A stretch of DNA of 64,000 bases. It comes from Teichococcus rhizosphaerae (GTDB lineage: Bacteria; Pseudomonadota; Alphaproteobacteria; Acetobacterales; Acetobacteraceae). Within the stretch, counting starts at the first letter, position 1. Every line of letters starts with the position of its first letter. Below the pieces are notes generated by a model. The model worked only from the letters and a program-made list of their open reading frames with translations. It was not told the DNA's origin and did no database searches. Location: the NCBI RefSeq assembly GCF_002631185.1, contig NZ_PDNU01000023.1:1-64000 (forward strand), in the 5' to 3' direction. The translations under genes and the position numbers were made by a program. Positions 27,516 to 34,689 of this stretch are shown piece by piece.

Positions 27516-27749
27516 TCAGCCAGCCGCTGGCGGCGGATCTTCCGCGTGGCAACAACCCTTCCCGTCCACCTGGACAGGCGGGCACGGCACCGTGCCGTAG
27601 GAGCAGAACACACAGCAGTCGCCCTGCTTGGGCCGGAGCAGCGTTCCGCAGCCGGTGCAGTCATAGAAGTACTGGCAGGCATCGGTCGGCATTGTCTCGG
27701 TTCTCGCCGTGCCGCAGTGCGGGCAGGTGATTGTCGACTCCAGGATCAT
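27516..27749 (-). CDS. GDCCVxC-domain small protein of mercury locus
   Basis: 77 residues. N-terminal zinc-ribbon-like pairs (TCPHCG, YDCTGCGTLL), then the signature GDCCVFCSYGTVPCPPVQ and a final CC pair (KGCCHAED). The GDCCVxC family contains both Cys and selenocysteine versions and is commonly found next to merT; here the codons are Cys, with no in-frame TGA. Likely a cytoplasmic soft-metal-binding protein. It begins 7 bases after the merT stop on the same strand. Confidence 0.85.
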   Translation of the reverse strand: MILESTITCPHCGTARTETMPTDACQYFYDCTGCGTLLRPKQGDCCVFCSYGTVPCPPVQVDGKGCCHAEDPPPAAG

Positions 27750-27756
27750 CGGGTCC

Positions 27757-28137
27757 TCACACGTACGCATAACCGAGCACCAACAGGATGATCCCGACCG
27801 CCAAACCTGCCGGAACGACAAGCCGGAGGGCTGGGTTGGGGGAGCAGGCGGAGCCCGGCTCGCAGGCAACCGCTGCCCGCTGGCGCCAGAGCAGGACCGC
27901 TCCGCCAGCCAGGCACGCGGCTGCGGCGGCGAGCAGGATCGTGCGGTACGGCCCCAGAAGGACCGCCAGCCCGAAGAGCCAAGCGCTTCCCAGCCCGAGG
28001 GAGCCAAGAAGCATCGGCAGCGCACAGCAGGAGGCCGCACCGAAGGCTGCGGCGATGCCCGTCGTCGTCAGCACCATCGCACCGGCTTCCTGGACCGCCC
28101 CATGTGCCGGGGTAGCATTCACTTGGGTGTCGGACAC
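27757..28137 (-). CDS. merT: Mercuric ion transporter MerT
   Basis: 126 residues, three membrane helices. GTG start at 28137 with AAGGAGG upstream. The first helix carries the vicinal pair ASCCALPMLLGSLG, and a cytoplasmic loop holds ACEPGSAC, the second Cys pair of MerT. MerT takes Hg(II) from the periplasm across the inner membrane for reduction. There is no merP and no merA in the window, so the substrate would need a reductase encoded elsewhere or the GDCCVxC protein as a sink. Divergent from merR. Confidence 0.93.
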   Translation of the reverse strand: MSDTQVNATPAHGAVQEAGAMVLTTTGIAAAFGAASCCALPMLLGSLGLGSAWLFGLAVLLGPYRTILLAAAAACLAGGAVLLWRQRAAVACEPGSACSPNPALRLVVPAGLAVGIILLVLGYAYV

Positions 28138-28174
28138 GGTCGGCCTCCTTGTCTCAGCTATGCAGCCTACCTAC

Positions 28175-28199
28175 CGTCTGTAGCGACTACAGACTCAAG
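28175..28199 (-). promoter_or_regulatory. MerR operator between merT and merR
   Basis: The dyad GTCTGTAG-CGA-CTACAGAC (28176-28194) lies between the divergent merT and merR genes. On the minus strand a TTGAGT -35 box (28199-28194) leads into the dyad, as in mer promoters. The core TGTAG-CGA-CTACA is the same as in the operator at 20422-20442, so the two MerR-family proteins of this island bind closely related sites. Confidence 0.75.
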
Positions 28200-28222
28200 T
28201 CCTTTCTGAGGAGGCGCATGGG

Positions 28223-28627
28223 ATGGGGCAGAGCGGCGTTGCCATCGGTGAACTCTCGCGGCGGACGGGCTGCAACATCGAGACGATCCGCTATTACGAG
28301 CGGATTGGCTTGCTTCCAATACCGGCCCGCCGGGGGCGCTACCGCCTCTTCGGTGAGGAGGACATCAGGCGGCTGAGGTTCGTGCGGCGCGCGCGGGAGC
28401 TTGGCTTCACCCTGAACGAGGTGGGCGCGCTCCTCGAACTTGGTGCAGGCGCCTGCACCGAGGTCCATGGCATCGCCGCAGCACACCTCGCGGATGTCCG
28501 CTCCCGAATTGCCGACCTCCAGGCGATGGAGCGTGTACTGGATGGTGCCGTGCAGCAATGTCAATCCGGGGAGCAGGCCACATGCCCACTGATTGAGACC
28601 TTGTCGGGAACAGCGGCCACTACCTAG
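28223..28627 (+). CDS. merR: MerR mercury-responsive regulator
   Basis: 134 residues. HTH VAIGELSRRTGCNIETIRYYERIGLL, long dimerisation helix, and the three metal Cys of MerR: GACTEVHG (about residue 79), QQCQSGEQATC (about 113 and 122), followed by PLIETL. The spacing between the last two Cys (8 residues) fits MerR. It starts with ATG 28223 and is divergent from merT. It would repress, and on Hg(II) binding activate, merT and the GDCCVxC gene. Confidence 0.9.
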   Translation: MGQSGVAIGELSRRTGCNIETIRYYERIGLLPIPARRGRYRLFGEEDIRRLRFVRRARELGFTLNEVGALLELGAGACTEVHGIAAAHLADVRSRIADLQAMERVLDGAVQQCQSGEQATCPLIETLSGTAATT

Positions 28628-28778
28628 GCGCAGCGCAAGGAGGGCCATGGGCTAGCAGTCGATTGCTGTGAGTGGTCGTGGCGGCCATTGCGTCGGGCAT
28701 AGCGGCCAAATCGGCAGCGTCGCCAAGCTGATCTGCATTTGCTGATGCGGAGGCTGGTTCCCACCATGCCGAGTACCG

Positions 28779-28802
28779 CCTTCGCCAGTTTGCTGGCGAA
28801 GG
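28779..28802. terminator. Hairpin between convergent merR and arsN genes
   Basis: Perfect 10-base stem CCTTCGCCAG / CTGGCGAAGG with a TTTG loop. It lies 19 bases beyond the stop of the acetyltransferase gene (minus strand) and 150 beyond merR. There is no T-tract on either side, so it may end transcription only in a factor-aided way or protect a 3' end. Confidence 0.55.
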
Positions 28803-28820
28803 ATGTCAGGGGGAAGGCCC

Positions 28821-29393
28821 TTACTCCACCTCGGGTGCCGTCTCGTCACCGTCCCCCAAAGCCAACTGCATCAGCACAGTATCCAGCCATCGCCCGTGCT
28901 TGCGGCCAACCGAGCGCAAGGTGCCGATCGGCTGAAATCCGAACGCCTTGTGCAGGCGGATGGACGCCTCGTTCGCGCTGTCGCCGATGACGGCCACCAT
29001 CTGCCGGTAGCCGAGTGCGGCGCACTCCTGGATGAGGGCCTCGAGCAGGCGGCGGCCGATGCCGCGCCCTCGGGCCTCCTCGCTGATGTAGACCGAGTTC
29101 TCGAGTGTATTCCGGTAGGCAGGCCTGGGCCGATAAGCGCCCGCGTAGGCGTAGCCGAGCACGCGACAATCGGTGTCCTCGGCCACCAGGTAGGGCAGCC
29201 CGCGTTCGGTGATGGCGATGCGTCGCTGCCGCATATCTTCGGCCGTCGGTGCCTCTGTCTCGAAGGTGGCGGTGCCATGGAGCACGTGGTGCCGATAGAT
29301 GGTGGCAACAGCGTCCATGTCGGCCTCTCTGGCAGGCCGGATGGTCACCTCGGCGGGCTGATTGGTGAGGGCGGTTGTGATCAGTTCAGGCAC
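28821..29393 (-). CDS. arsN: GNAT N-acetyltransferase, ArsN/PAT-like
   Basis: 190 residues from a GTG at 29393 (GAGG upstream). GNAT fold of the phosphinothricin acetyltransferase type: TIRPAREADMDAVATIYRHHVLHGTATFET, YRPRPAYRNTLENSVYISEEARGRGIGRRLLEALI (acetyl-CoA loop), GDSANEASIRLHKAFGFQPIGTLRSVGRKHGRWLDTVLMQ. ArsN enzymes in arsenic clusters acetylate arsinothricin; others act on phosphinothricin or methionine sulfone. Its place at the end of the padR-arsO-MFS operon supports the ArsN reading, but the substrate is inferred. Confidence 0.8.
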   Translation of the reverse strand: MPELITTALTNQPAEVTIRPAREADMDAVATIYRHHVLHGTATFETEAPTAEDMRQRRIAITERGLPYLVAEDTDCRVLGYAYAGAYRPRPAYRNTLENSVYISEEARGRGIGRRLLEALIQECAALGYRQMVAVIGDSANEASIRLHKAFGFQPIGTLRSVGRKHGRWLDTVLMQLALGDGDETAPEVE

Positions 29394-29426
29394 GGGAACC
29401 TCGTTTTCTTGGATGGAGGATGACTG

Positions 29427-30653
29427 TCAGGAACGCCGGAGCGCATTGGGCACGAGTGCCAGCACCATCAGGATGTTCAGCATCGCTGCCCCGCACAGGA
29501 TAGCCAGCGTCGCCTGCGTGCCGAAGCTGTCCAGCAGCCAGGCGCCGAGAAAGGGCGAGGCTGCCTGCGCGATGAGGGTCGGCATGGCGATGCGGCCCAT
29601 CAGCACGGCGTAGCCCTCCTTGCCGAACAGGGCCAAGGGCACCGTGTCGCGGGCGATGGAGCGGACGCCACTGCCCATGCCGTACATGACGATGCCTGCG
29701 GCCACGACGCCGGGCGCACCCACCAGCATGCCCAGGCCGACCGCCACCAGCACCGCGGACGCGACCAGGCTCCAGATGGGATGCGCCTTCTTGCCGAACA
29801 GCATCTCCAGCACGCGGGCGCCGACCTGCGCCGGGCCGATCAGCGTGCCCAAGGCGACGGCCGCCGCCAGCGCCAGCCCTTGCGACTGCAGCAGTGTCAG
29901 CAGGTGGACGGAGATGACGGTCATGATGACCGCCGCCAGGGTGAACCCCGCTGCCAGCACGACGAAGGCGTAGCGCTGGCCCGCCTGCACATGGCCTGGC
30001 GCCACGGCAGCCTTGGCGGCCGTGGGTGCCGCAGCGGGCTTGGCCAACTCGCGCGGCACGCCGAACAGGTAGAGCGGCAGCACCACGGCGAGGTGGATGG
30101 CGGCGTAGGTCAGGCAGGCGCCGCGCCAGCCCAGGTGGTCAACCAGGAAGGCACTGAGCGGCCAGCAGACCGTGCTGGCGAAGCCGCCGAACAGGGTGAC
30201 GTGGGTGATGGCCGAGCGCGCCTGCTCGCCACAGAGACGCCCCAGCGTCGAGAATGCCGGGTCGTAGAGCCCGGCCCCCATGGCCAGCCCGAGCACCACC
30301 CAGGCGACTACGAACACCGGCAGGCTCGGCGCCAGCCCGAGCAGCAGCAGGCCCGCGGAGAGCAGGACGGCGCTGGCGGCGAGCACGGGGCGGCCGCCGT
30401 GCCGGTGAATCAGGTGGCCGATGCGCGGCGAAGCCAAGCCGGACACCAGCATGCCAATAGACAGGGCGCCCATGATCCAGGTGAGCGGCCAGCCGGTGTC
30501 CGCGGCAATCGGTCCGGCCAGGACGGCTAGCAGGTAGTAGGAGGAACCCCAGGCAAGGATTTGGCCGACGCCGATGGCCGAGACGACCGTCAGCCGGTTG
30601 CGGCCTGCTGCCGCACCGGCAAGGGCGCTTCCCGGTGTCGTGGCCTGGCTCAT
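29427..30653 (-). CDS. MFS transporter of arsO operon
   Basis: 408 residues, 12 membrane helices. MFS loop motif ASPRIGHLIHRHGGRPVL after helix 2. The start ATG 30653 overlaps the arsO stop (ATGA), so translation is coupled. Membrane carriers of this family next to arsO and arsN genes are believed to export an arsenical product, and ArsK is one such MFS exporter; whether this protein is ArsK proper cannot be told. The region ahead of it in the long open frame (to 31076) belongs to arsO in another phase. Confidence 0.85.
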   Translation of the reverse strand: MSQATTPGSALAGAAAGRNRLTVVSAIGVGQILAWGSSYYLLAVLAGPIAADTGWPLTWIMGALSIGMLVSGLASPRIGHLIHRHGGRPVLAASAVLLSAGLLLLGLAPSLPVFVVAWVVLGLAMGAGLYDPAFSTLGRLCGEQARSAITHVTLFGGFASTVCWPLSAFLVDHLGWRGACLTYAAIHLAVVLPLYLFGVPRELAKPAAAPTAAKAAVAPGHVQAGQRYAFVVLAAGFTLAAVIMTVISVHLLTLLQSQGLALAAAVALGTLIGPAQVGARVLEMLFGKKAHPIWSLVASAVLVAVGLGMLVGAPGVVAAGIVMYGMGSGVRSIARDTVPLALFGKEGYAVLMGRIAMPTLIAQAASPFLGAWLLDSFGTQATLAILCGAAMLNILMVLALVPNALRRS

Positions 30654-32113
30654 TCGGCGGGCTCGGACGGTACGGTCGCCCGCGCGGTGTTGGTCCCGCA
30701 GCACGTCGTTTCCTTGACCAGCTCCTGCTCCGGCCGCGAGGAGCAGCAGGCGACCGGGGGTGCCGCGGGAGCGCAGCAAGAGGACACCACGTCGGCGGCG
30801 CCGGGCAGCACGCGGCTCGAGCTGCAGACGCCGGTCTCCGGCAGATCGAGCTCGACACGGCGCGCGGCCTCGAGGTCGCCCGCGAGGAAGGCGGCGATGG
30901 AGCGCACCTGCTCGTGGCCGGTGGCCAGCAGGAAGGTGGGCGCCCGCCCGTAGCTGGCCATCCCGGCAAGGAAAAGCCCGCTGTCCGGCTGCTGGAGCTC
31001 GAAGGCGCCGTGCGGCCGGACGGTGCCGCAGGAGTGCAGGTTGGGGTCGATCAGCGGCGCCAGCAGGCGGGGGCACTCCAGCGCCGGGTCCAGGTCCAGG
31101 CGGACCTCGCCAAGGATTCCGAGGTCGGGCCGTAGGCCGGTGGCGACCACCATCTCGTCCGCCGCCACCGTCCTGCCTTCGAGACCCTTGACCTGCAGGG
31201 AACCACCGGTGCCCCGGCGAACCTCATCCACCGCGAAGGGCGCGAGCAGCTCGACGGCACCGGCCTCCACGAGGCGCCGCAGCCGTTGGCCGAGGGCGCC
31301 GCGCTCCGGCAGCTGGTCGGCGGCGCCACCGCCGTAGGCCCGCGTCAGGTCGGCGCCGCGGGCCGCCCACAGGACAGCCGTGCCCGGCGCCTGTTCGGCC
31401 AGGCGGGCGAGGTCGATGAGGGTGCCAACGGCCGAGTGGCCCGACCCGACGACGAGGACGCGCTTGCCCGCGTAGCGGCCGTGGTCGGCGCCCAGCACGT
31501 CCGGCATGCCGTGGCGGATTCGCTCGGCGGCCTCGCGTTCGCCCACGGCGGGCATACCGGAGGCACCGGCCGGGCTGGGACTGCCCCAGGTGCCGGTGGC
31601 CACTATGACGGCGCGAGCGAGGAGGCGGCCCTCGCGTCCGTCGGCCTGGAACCTGACCTCGAAGGGCTGGTCCTCGCGCCCGGCGTCGCGGACCTTGCCC
31701 ACGCGTTGCCGGACGACGCCGGTCACCCGCGTGTTCAGGCGCAGGCGGCCAGCGATCTCCGGCAGCGCGGCGAGCGGCGCCAGGTAGTCGTCGGCGAGTT
31801 CGCGTCCGGTCGGGAAGCCATCGGCGTCAGGCGCCATCCAGCAGTGCCGCTCCAGCAGGGCTTGGGCCGCCCGGTCGATGTTGTAGCGCCAGGGGGAGAA
31901 CATGGGGACGTGGCCCCAGGCAAGCGGCGCCGTGCCGACCGAGGGACCGGCTTCCAGGATGACCGGCTCGAGGCCACGCTCCAGCAGATGCGCTGCGGCG
32001 GCGAGGCCGACCGGACCGCCGCCGATGATGGCGACAGGTAGCGATCCGAGGGCGGCGTGGCCCTCAGAGGCCCTGTTCTGAGGGCGCGGCGTGGCGGAGC
32101 AGCAAGACGTCAT
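30650..32113 (-). CDS. arsO: ArsO-like flavin-binding monooxygenase with extra CC pairs
   Basis: 487 residues from ATG 32113, with AAGGGGA upstream; the longer frame to 32185 runs through the operator. Rossmann FAD site PVAIIGGGPVGLAAAAHLLERG (about 28-49), NADPH site KRVLVVGSGHSAVGTLIDLARL (about 219-240), and the ATGLRPD and LFLAGMASYGRAPTF motifs of the FMO-like group. Unusual are the vicinal cysteines: TSCC at the N-terminus and CSSS...SSCCAP...ACCSSR...TTCCGTN in the last 60 residues, well suited to bind As(III). ArsO is found in arsenic clusters and is thought to oxidise an arsenical; its reaction is not settled. Confidence 0.85.
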   Translation of the reverse strand: MTSCCSATPRPQNRASEGHAALGSLPVAIIGGGPVGLAAAAHLLERGLEPVILEAGPSVGTAPLAWGHVPMFSPWRYNIDRAAQALLERHCWMAPDADGFPTGRELADDYLAPLAALPEIAGRLRLNTRVTGVVRQRVGKVRDAGREDQPFEVRFQADGREGRLLARAVIVATGTWGSPSPAGASGMPAVGEREAAERIRHGMPDVLGADHGRYAGKRVLVVGSGHSAVGTLIDLARLAEQAPGTAVLWAARGADLTRAYGGGAADQLPERGALGQRLRRLVEAGAVELLAPFAVDEVRRGTGGSLQVKGLEGRTVAADEMVVATGLRPDLGILGEVRLDLDPALECPRLLAPLIDPNLHSCGTVRPHGAFELQQPDSGLFLAGMASYGRAPTFLLATGHEQVRSIAAFLAGDLEAARRVELDLPETGVCSSSRVLPGAADVVSSCCAPAAPPVACCSSRPEQELVKETTCCGTNTARATVPSEPAE

Positions 32114-32131
32114 TTGACGTTCCCCTTGGGT

Positions 32132-32152
32132 ATGCCTCGGTGGGCGATGTAT
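32132..32152 (-). promoter_or_regulatory. Putative PadR operator ahead of arsO
   Basis: 21-base imperfect palindrome of form ATGCCTCGG...GGGCGATGTAT, in the 55-base gap between padR and arsO. It matches the site at 32603-32623 at 18 of 21 positions (ATGCCTyGGwGGGCGAkGTAT, 20-base form). Likely bound by the PadR-family protein. A second site inside the operon suggests an internal promoter for arsO. Confidence 0.65.
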
Positions 32153-32168
32153 GTGGGCAAGCCAACGG

Positions 32169-32591
32169 TCAGCATCGGCAGGCACCCTTGGCCTGGTCGC
32201 GGGCAGCAGCGGCGCGGTCGGTCTCGGTCAGGGCCGCCGTGGCGTCCATCCATGCCTCCAGGCCGACCTTGAAGGCGTCGCGGCCCCTGTCGGTCAGCGT
32301 GTAGACCTTGCGCTCGCGACCGGAGACGATTTCCGAAGCGGATGTCAGGTAGCCGCCCTGCTCGAACTCGCGCAGCGTCGGGTAGAGGGCACCCTCGGAG
32401 GGCGAGCAGCAGCCGTTGGTGGTCCGCTCGACGGCACGGGCGATGTCGTAGCCGTGCGCCGGGCCGTCGTGCAGCACCTGGAGGACGAAGAAACGGCTGA
32501 GCGCCATCTTGATGGTCCCGGCCCAGTAGGCCCGGTCCGTGAAGTCCGGGGAAGGGCGGGCGACGGCGCGGAGGGTGGGTTCCTTCGACAT
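32169..32591 (-). CDS. PadR-family regulator with vicinal cysteines
   Basis: 140 residues. The PadR winged helix shows KMALSRFFVLQVLHDGPAHGYDI, recognition region CCSPSEGALYPTLREFEQGGYL, and wing RERKVYTLTDRGRDAF. C61-C62 sit right at the start of the recognition helix, and two more Cys end the protein (GACRC, 138 and 140). Metal or metalloid sensing by these Cys is a strong inference, since the gene heads an operon of arsO, an MFS carrier and arsN. It would repress by binding the two near-identical palindromes at 32603-32623 and 32132-32152. Confidence 0.85.
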   Translation of the reverse strand: MSKEPTLRAVARPSPDFTDRAYWAGTIKMALSRFFVLQVLHDGPAHGYDIARAVERTTNGCCSPSEGALYPTLREFEQGGYLTSASEIVSGRERKVYTLTDRGRDAFKVGLEAWMDATAALTETDRAAAARDQAKGACRC

Positions 32592-32602
32592 GTCGGAACC
32601 CT

Positions 32603-32623
32603 ATGCCTTGGAGGGCGAGGTAT
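32603..32623 (-). promoter_or_regulatory. Putative PadR operator ahead of padR
   Basis: 21-base palindrome of form ATGCCTTGG...GGGCGAGGTAT, 12 bases ahead of the padR start. On the minus strand a TTGATA (-35) abuts it and the dyad fills the spacer, so binding would block the promoter. Nearly the same sequence recurs before arsO. Confidence 0.65.
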
Positions 32624-32807
32624 CAAGGCTACATTGGACAGTGATGGGCGACTCTGGCGCCTGGGATGGCGCGAGACACCGCTGAATCAGTCCTATACCT
32701 TGCACGCCCGTTACCGCCTGCGCCCGGAGTGGGGCTGCGGGGGAAGCCTCGCGGATGTCGTTTCAAGCCTTGGGGCGCACTAGGTTATCCGGCAACAGGA
32801 GCGGTAG

Positions 32808-33002
32808 ATGACGGAAGCCCAGCGCAAGACCTTCGAGATCATGGCGAGGCGGTACACCGAGGTGAACACGACCACCCGTGCCGTTGCCCGTGAAGCGCTG
32901 GTCCGCGAGGGCATCCGGACGGCCGATGGTCGTCTTGCCCCCGAATACGGTGGCCCGGCGCCGAAGAAGCCGTCGAAGAAGCCAACCGCAGCTCGTAGTT
33001 GA
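32808..33002 (+). CDS. Small basic protein, first gene of a two-gene cassette
   Basis: 64 residues. CAGGAGCGG ribosome site before ATG 32808. The N-terminal half is helical (TEAQRKTFEIMARRYTEVN, TTRAVAREALVREGI), followed by TADGRLAPEYGG and a Lys/Pro-rich tail (PKKPSKKPTAARS). The TGA overlaps the start of the next gene (TTGA), so the two are coupled. Position, size and coupling suit an antitoxin or small regulator of the downstream protein, but no DNA-binding motif is clear. Confidence 0.7.
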   Translation: MTEAQRKTFEIMARRYTEVNTTTRAVAREALVREGIRTADGRLAPEYGGPAPKKPSKKPTAARS

Positions 33003-33604
33003 GTCGCTACGCCACTTCCTTCGTATTGGGCTACCACGACTGCGATGAGAAGGTGGGCAGGAAGGCCCTTGCAGGTGAGGTGAACCTGCTGCGGAGTGAG
33101 AAAGATTATGATTGGCTCGGCCCCGGTGTTTACTTCTGGGAGGGCGATCCCGGACGCGCACTGGAGTGGGCCGAGGACAAGGTCGCCCGTGGCGATTACA
33201 AGAAGCCCTTTGTTCTGGGTGCCGTCATCGACCTGGGCAACTGCTTGGACCTTCTGGTCCGCGAGAACCTCAATCTCCTGAGAAACGCCTATGACAGTCT
33301 GGTGGCCACGCGGGAGAAGAGCGGGCAGGCGCTGCCTCGTAATAGGGATGTCAGGGGCAGCACGACCAACGACAAGCTGCTCCGCAACCTGGACTGCGCC
33401 GTGATCCGCCGCCTCCATGCCATCTTGGAGGAGGATTACGATCTGCCTGCCGGAAGCGAGAAGCCGGGCCCGTTCGACACCGTCCGCGGTCTCCTCACCG
33501 AAGGCGAGCCCGTCTACCCGGACGGAGGCTTTTACTTGAAGACCCATACCCAGATTGCCGTCTGCAATTCCGCCTGCATCAAGGGCCTGTTCCTGCCGCG
33601 TTGA
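32999..33604 (+). CDS. Putative ADP-ribosyltransferase-fold protein (toxin-like), unassigned
   Basis: 201 residues, TTG start coupled to the upstream gene. N-terminal features resemble ART/DUF3990-like folds: FVLGYHDCDEKVGRKALAGE with a candidate His near residue 13, then DYDWLGPGVYFWEGDPGRAL with a candidate Tyr near 45 in the GxYF context, and EWAEDK. The later part (NLLRNAYDSLV, GSTTNDKLLRNLDCAVIRRLHAILEE, PVYPDGGFYLKTHTQIAVCN) is well conserved-looking but unfamiliar. A NAD-using toxin or effector is the leading idea; this is inference from motifs. No nearby gene explains it otherwise. Confidence 0.6.
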   Translation: MSRYATSFVLGYHDCDEKVGRKALAGEVNLLRSEKDYDWLGPGVYFWEGDPGRALEWAEDKVARGDYKKPFVLGAVIDLGNCLDLLVRENLNLLRNAYDSLVATREKSGQALPRNRDVRGSTTNDKLLRNLDCAVIRRLHAILEEDYDLPAGSEKPGPFDTVRGLLTEGEPVYPDGGFYLKTHTQIAVCNSACIKGLFLPR

Positions 33605-33731
33605 CTGCTACCTTCAAGGTGCGTTCGCCTGAGAGCCGGGCCGAATCGGAATCCGTGGATGACCGAGGGGTGGTGTGGAGGTGCAGTCGCCGCTTGCCAG
33701 CCAGACGACCCGCCAATCAGGTCGCGCCAGG

Positions 33732-33896
33732 CTAGGCCGGATCCTTGCGGTTACCCTTGCTCACGATGAGCATGTCGTTGTCCGGCAATGGTCGCTGCAG
33801 CTCGCGGGCGATCCCCCACGGCGCCTGCAGCCAAGTGTCTATCTCGTCCGGTGTCGTCAGCATCACCGGCATCGCCTTGAGGTGGATGGCGCCCTG
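33732..33896 (-). pseudogene. SRAP/YedK (SOS response-associated peptidase) 3' fragment, minus copy
   Basis: 54 codons read IHLKAMPVMLTTPDEIDTWL...ELQRPLPDNDMLIVSKGN and end at TAG 33732. This is the C-terminal end of SRAP proteins (typically IHxKAMPVIL...W..A....LQRPLPD..L.IV..G...DP). The N-terminal two thirds, including the catalytic Cys2 and the His of the HR motif, are missing. At 33,889-33,896 it runs head to head into a second, diverged fragment on the other strand. Confidence 0.75.
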
Positions 33897-33987
33897 GGAT
33901 GTCGCCCAGCAACTCCAGAGGCCACTGCCGGATGCCGACATGCTCATTGTGTCGAGGGGGAACCGGGCGGATCCGGCGCCCGGATAG
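33889..33987 (+). pseudogene. SRAP/YedK 3' fragment, plus copy (inverted)
   Basis: 32 codons on the plus strand, APWDVAQQLQRPLPDADMLI then VSRGNRADPAPG, ending TAG 33987. It corresponds to the last part of the minus-strand fragment next to it (APWGIARELQRPLPDNDMLI) but differs at many positions, so the two came from different SRAP genes. They share GGCGCC at the junction. This inverted joining of two gene ends marks a rearrangement point. Confidence 0.7.
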
Positions 33988-34210
33988 GCCGCACCGCACG
34001 CATCGGTCACCGATGCCTGGGTTCACTGCCCCACGCTGTTGAAGAGGCGCGAGCGAGGAGCACGAGCCGAGTACGAGGTCGTACCCTCCGGAAGCAGAAG
34101 GTGGCCCAGACTGGACCATGTGAAGACTTGCCCGTCGCGCACGTGTTCATTGAAAGCGCCAAAGCTGCCCCCCATCTCCATTGCTTGGGCTGAGCCGTTG
34201 GAAGGTGTAG

Positions 34211-34573
34211 ATGCTGGACGTGATTGGGTCCCTCATGAAGGGCGAGGACAAGTATCCTCGGGCCTTCGCCGCTGCGAACGAGTTTTGGAGCGAGATCTTC
34301 GTGGTGCAGCGGGATGGTGACGACGCCACTTTGCAGGCGGCGATAGACGGCTCGCAGACAAGCTTTGAATGGCGCATGTCAGACGTCGGCGTCTCCCGCC
34401 CCTCTGCGAAGTCCATCATGGCCGTGACCGCGATTGGCGCGCTCTATCGGGACGGCTTCGAGGATGAGGAGTTTGCCAAGCGGGTCATTCGTTCCTTCGT
34501 GGCGAGCTCGAGGTTAAGCTTGGAGGTGAAGGCGTCCGCTAGGGATACGATGACGATGTACTCGCTTGATTGA
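34211..34573 (+). CDS. Hypothetical protein
   Basis: 120 residues with GGAAGG ahead of ATG 34211. Soluble, mixed acidic, predicted helical (MLDVIGSLMKGEDKYPRAFAAANEFWSEIFV; KSIMAVTAIGALYRDGFEDEEFAKRVIRSFVA). Codon use looks like a real gene. No family recognised, no signal peptide or membrane helix. It stands alone among small orphans of the island's right part. Confidence 0.6.
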   Translation: MLDVIGSLMKGEDKYPRAFAAANEFWSEIFVVQRDGDDATLQAAIDGSQTSFEWRMSDVGVSRPSAKSIMAVTAIGALYRDGFEDEEFAKRVIRSFVASSRLSLEVKASARDTMTMYSLD

Positions 34574-34689
34574 GGGTGTGACCCTCGTCATCGGAGCCGA
34601 AGGCGCAAGCGTCTCGACTCGTTAGCGGCGGTGAACTTCCACAGCGGCAAAGCGTCCGCTGTCCCGTAGCAAGCTGGCGCCCGGGAAGC

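Noticed and set aside
27600-27625. Possible selenocysteine site in the GDCCVxC gene
   Set aside because: All positions of the motif are Cys codons; no in-frame TGA occurs.
33675-34193. Plus-strand 172-codon frame
   Set aside because: Crosses both SRAP fragments in another phase and has no coding character.
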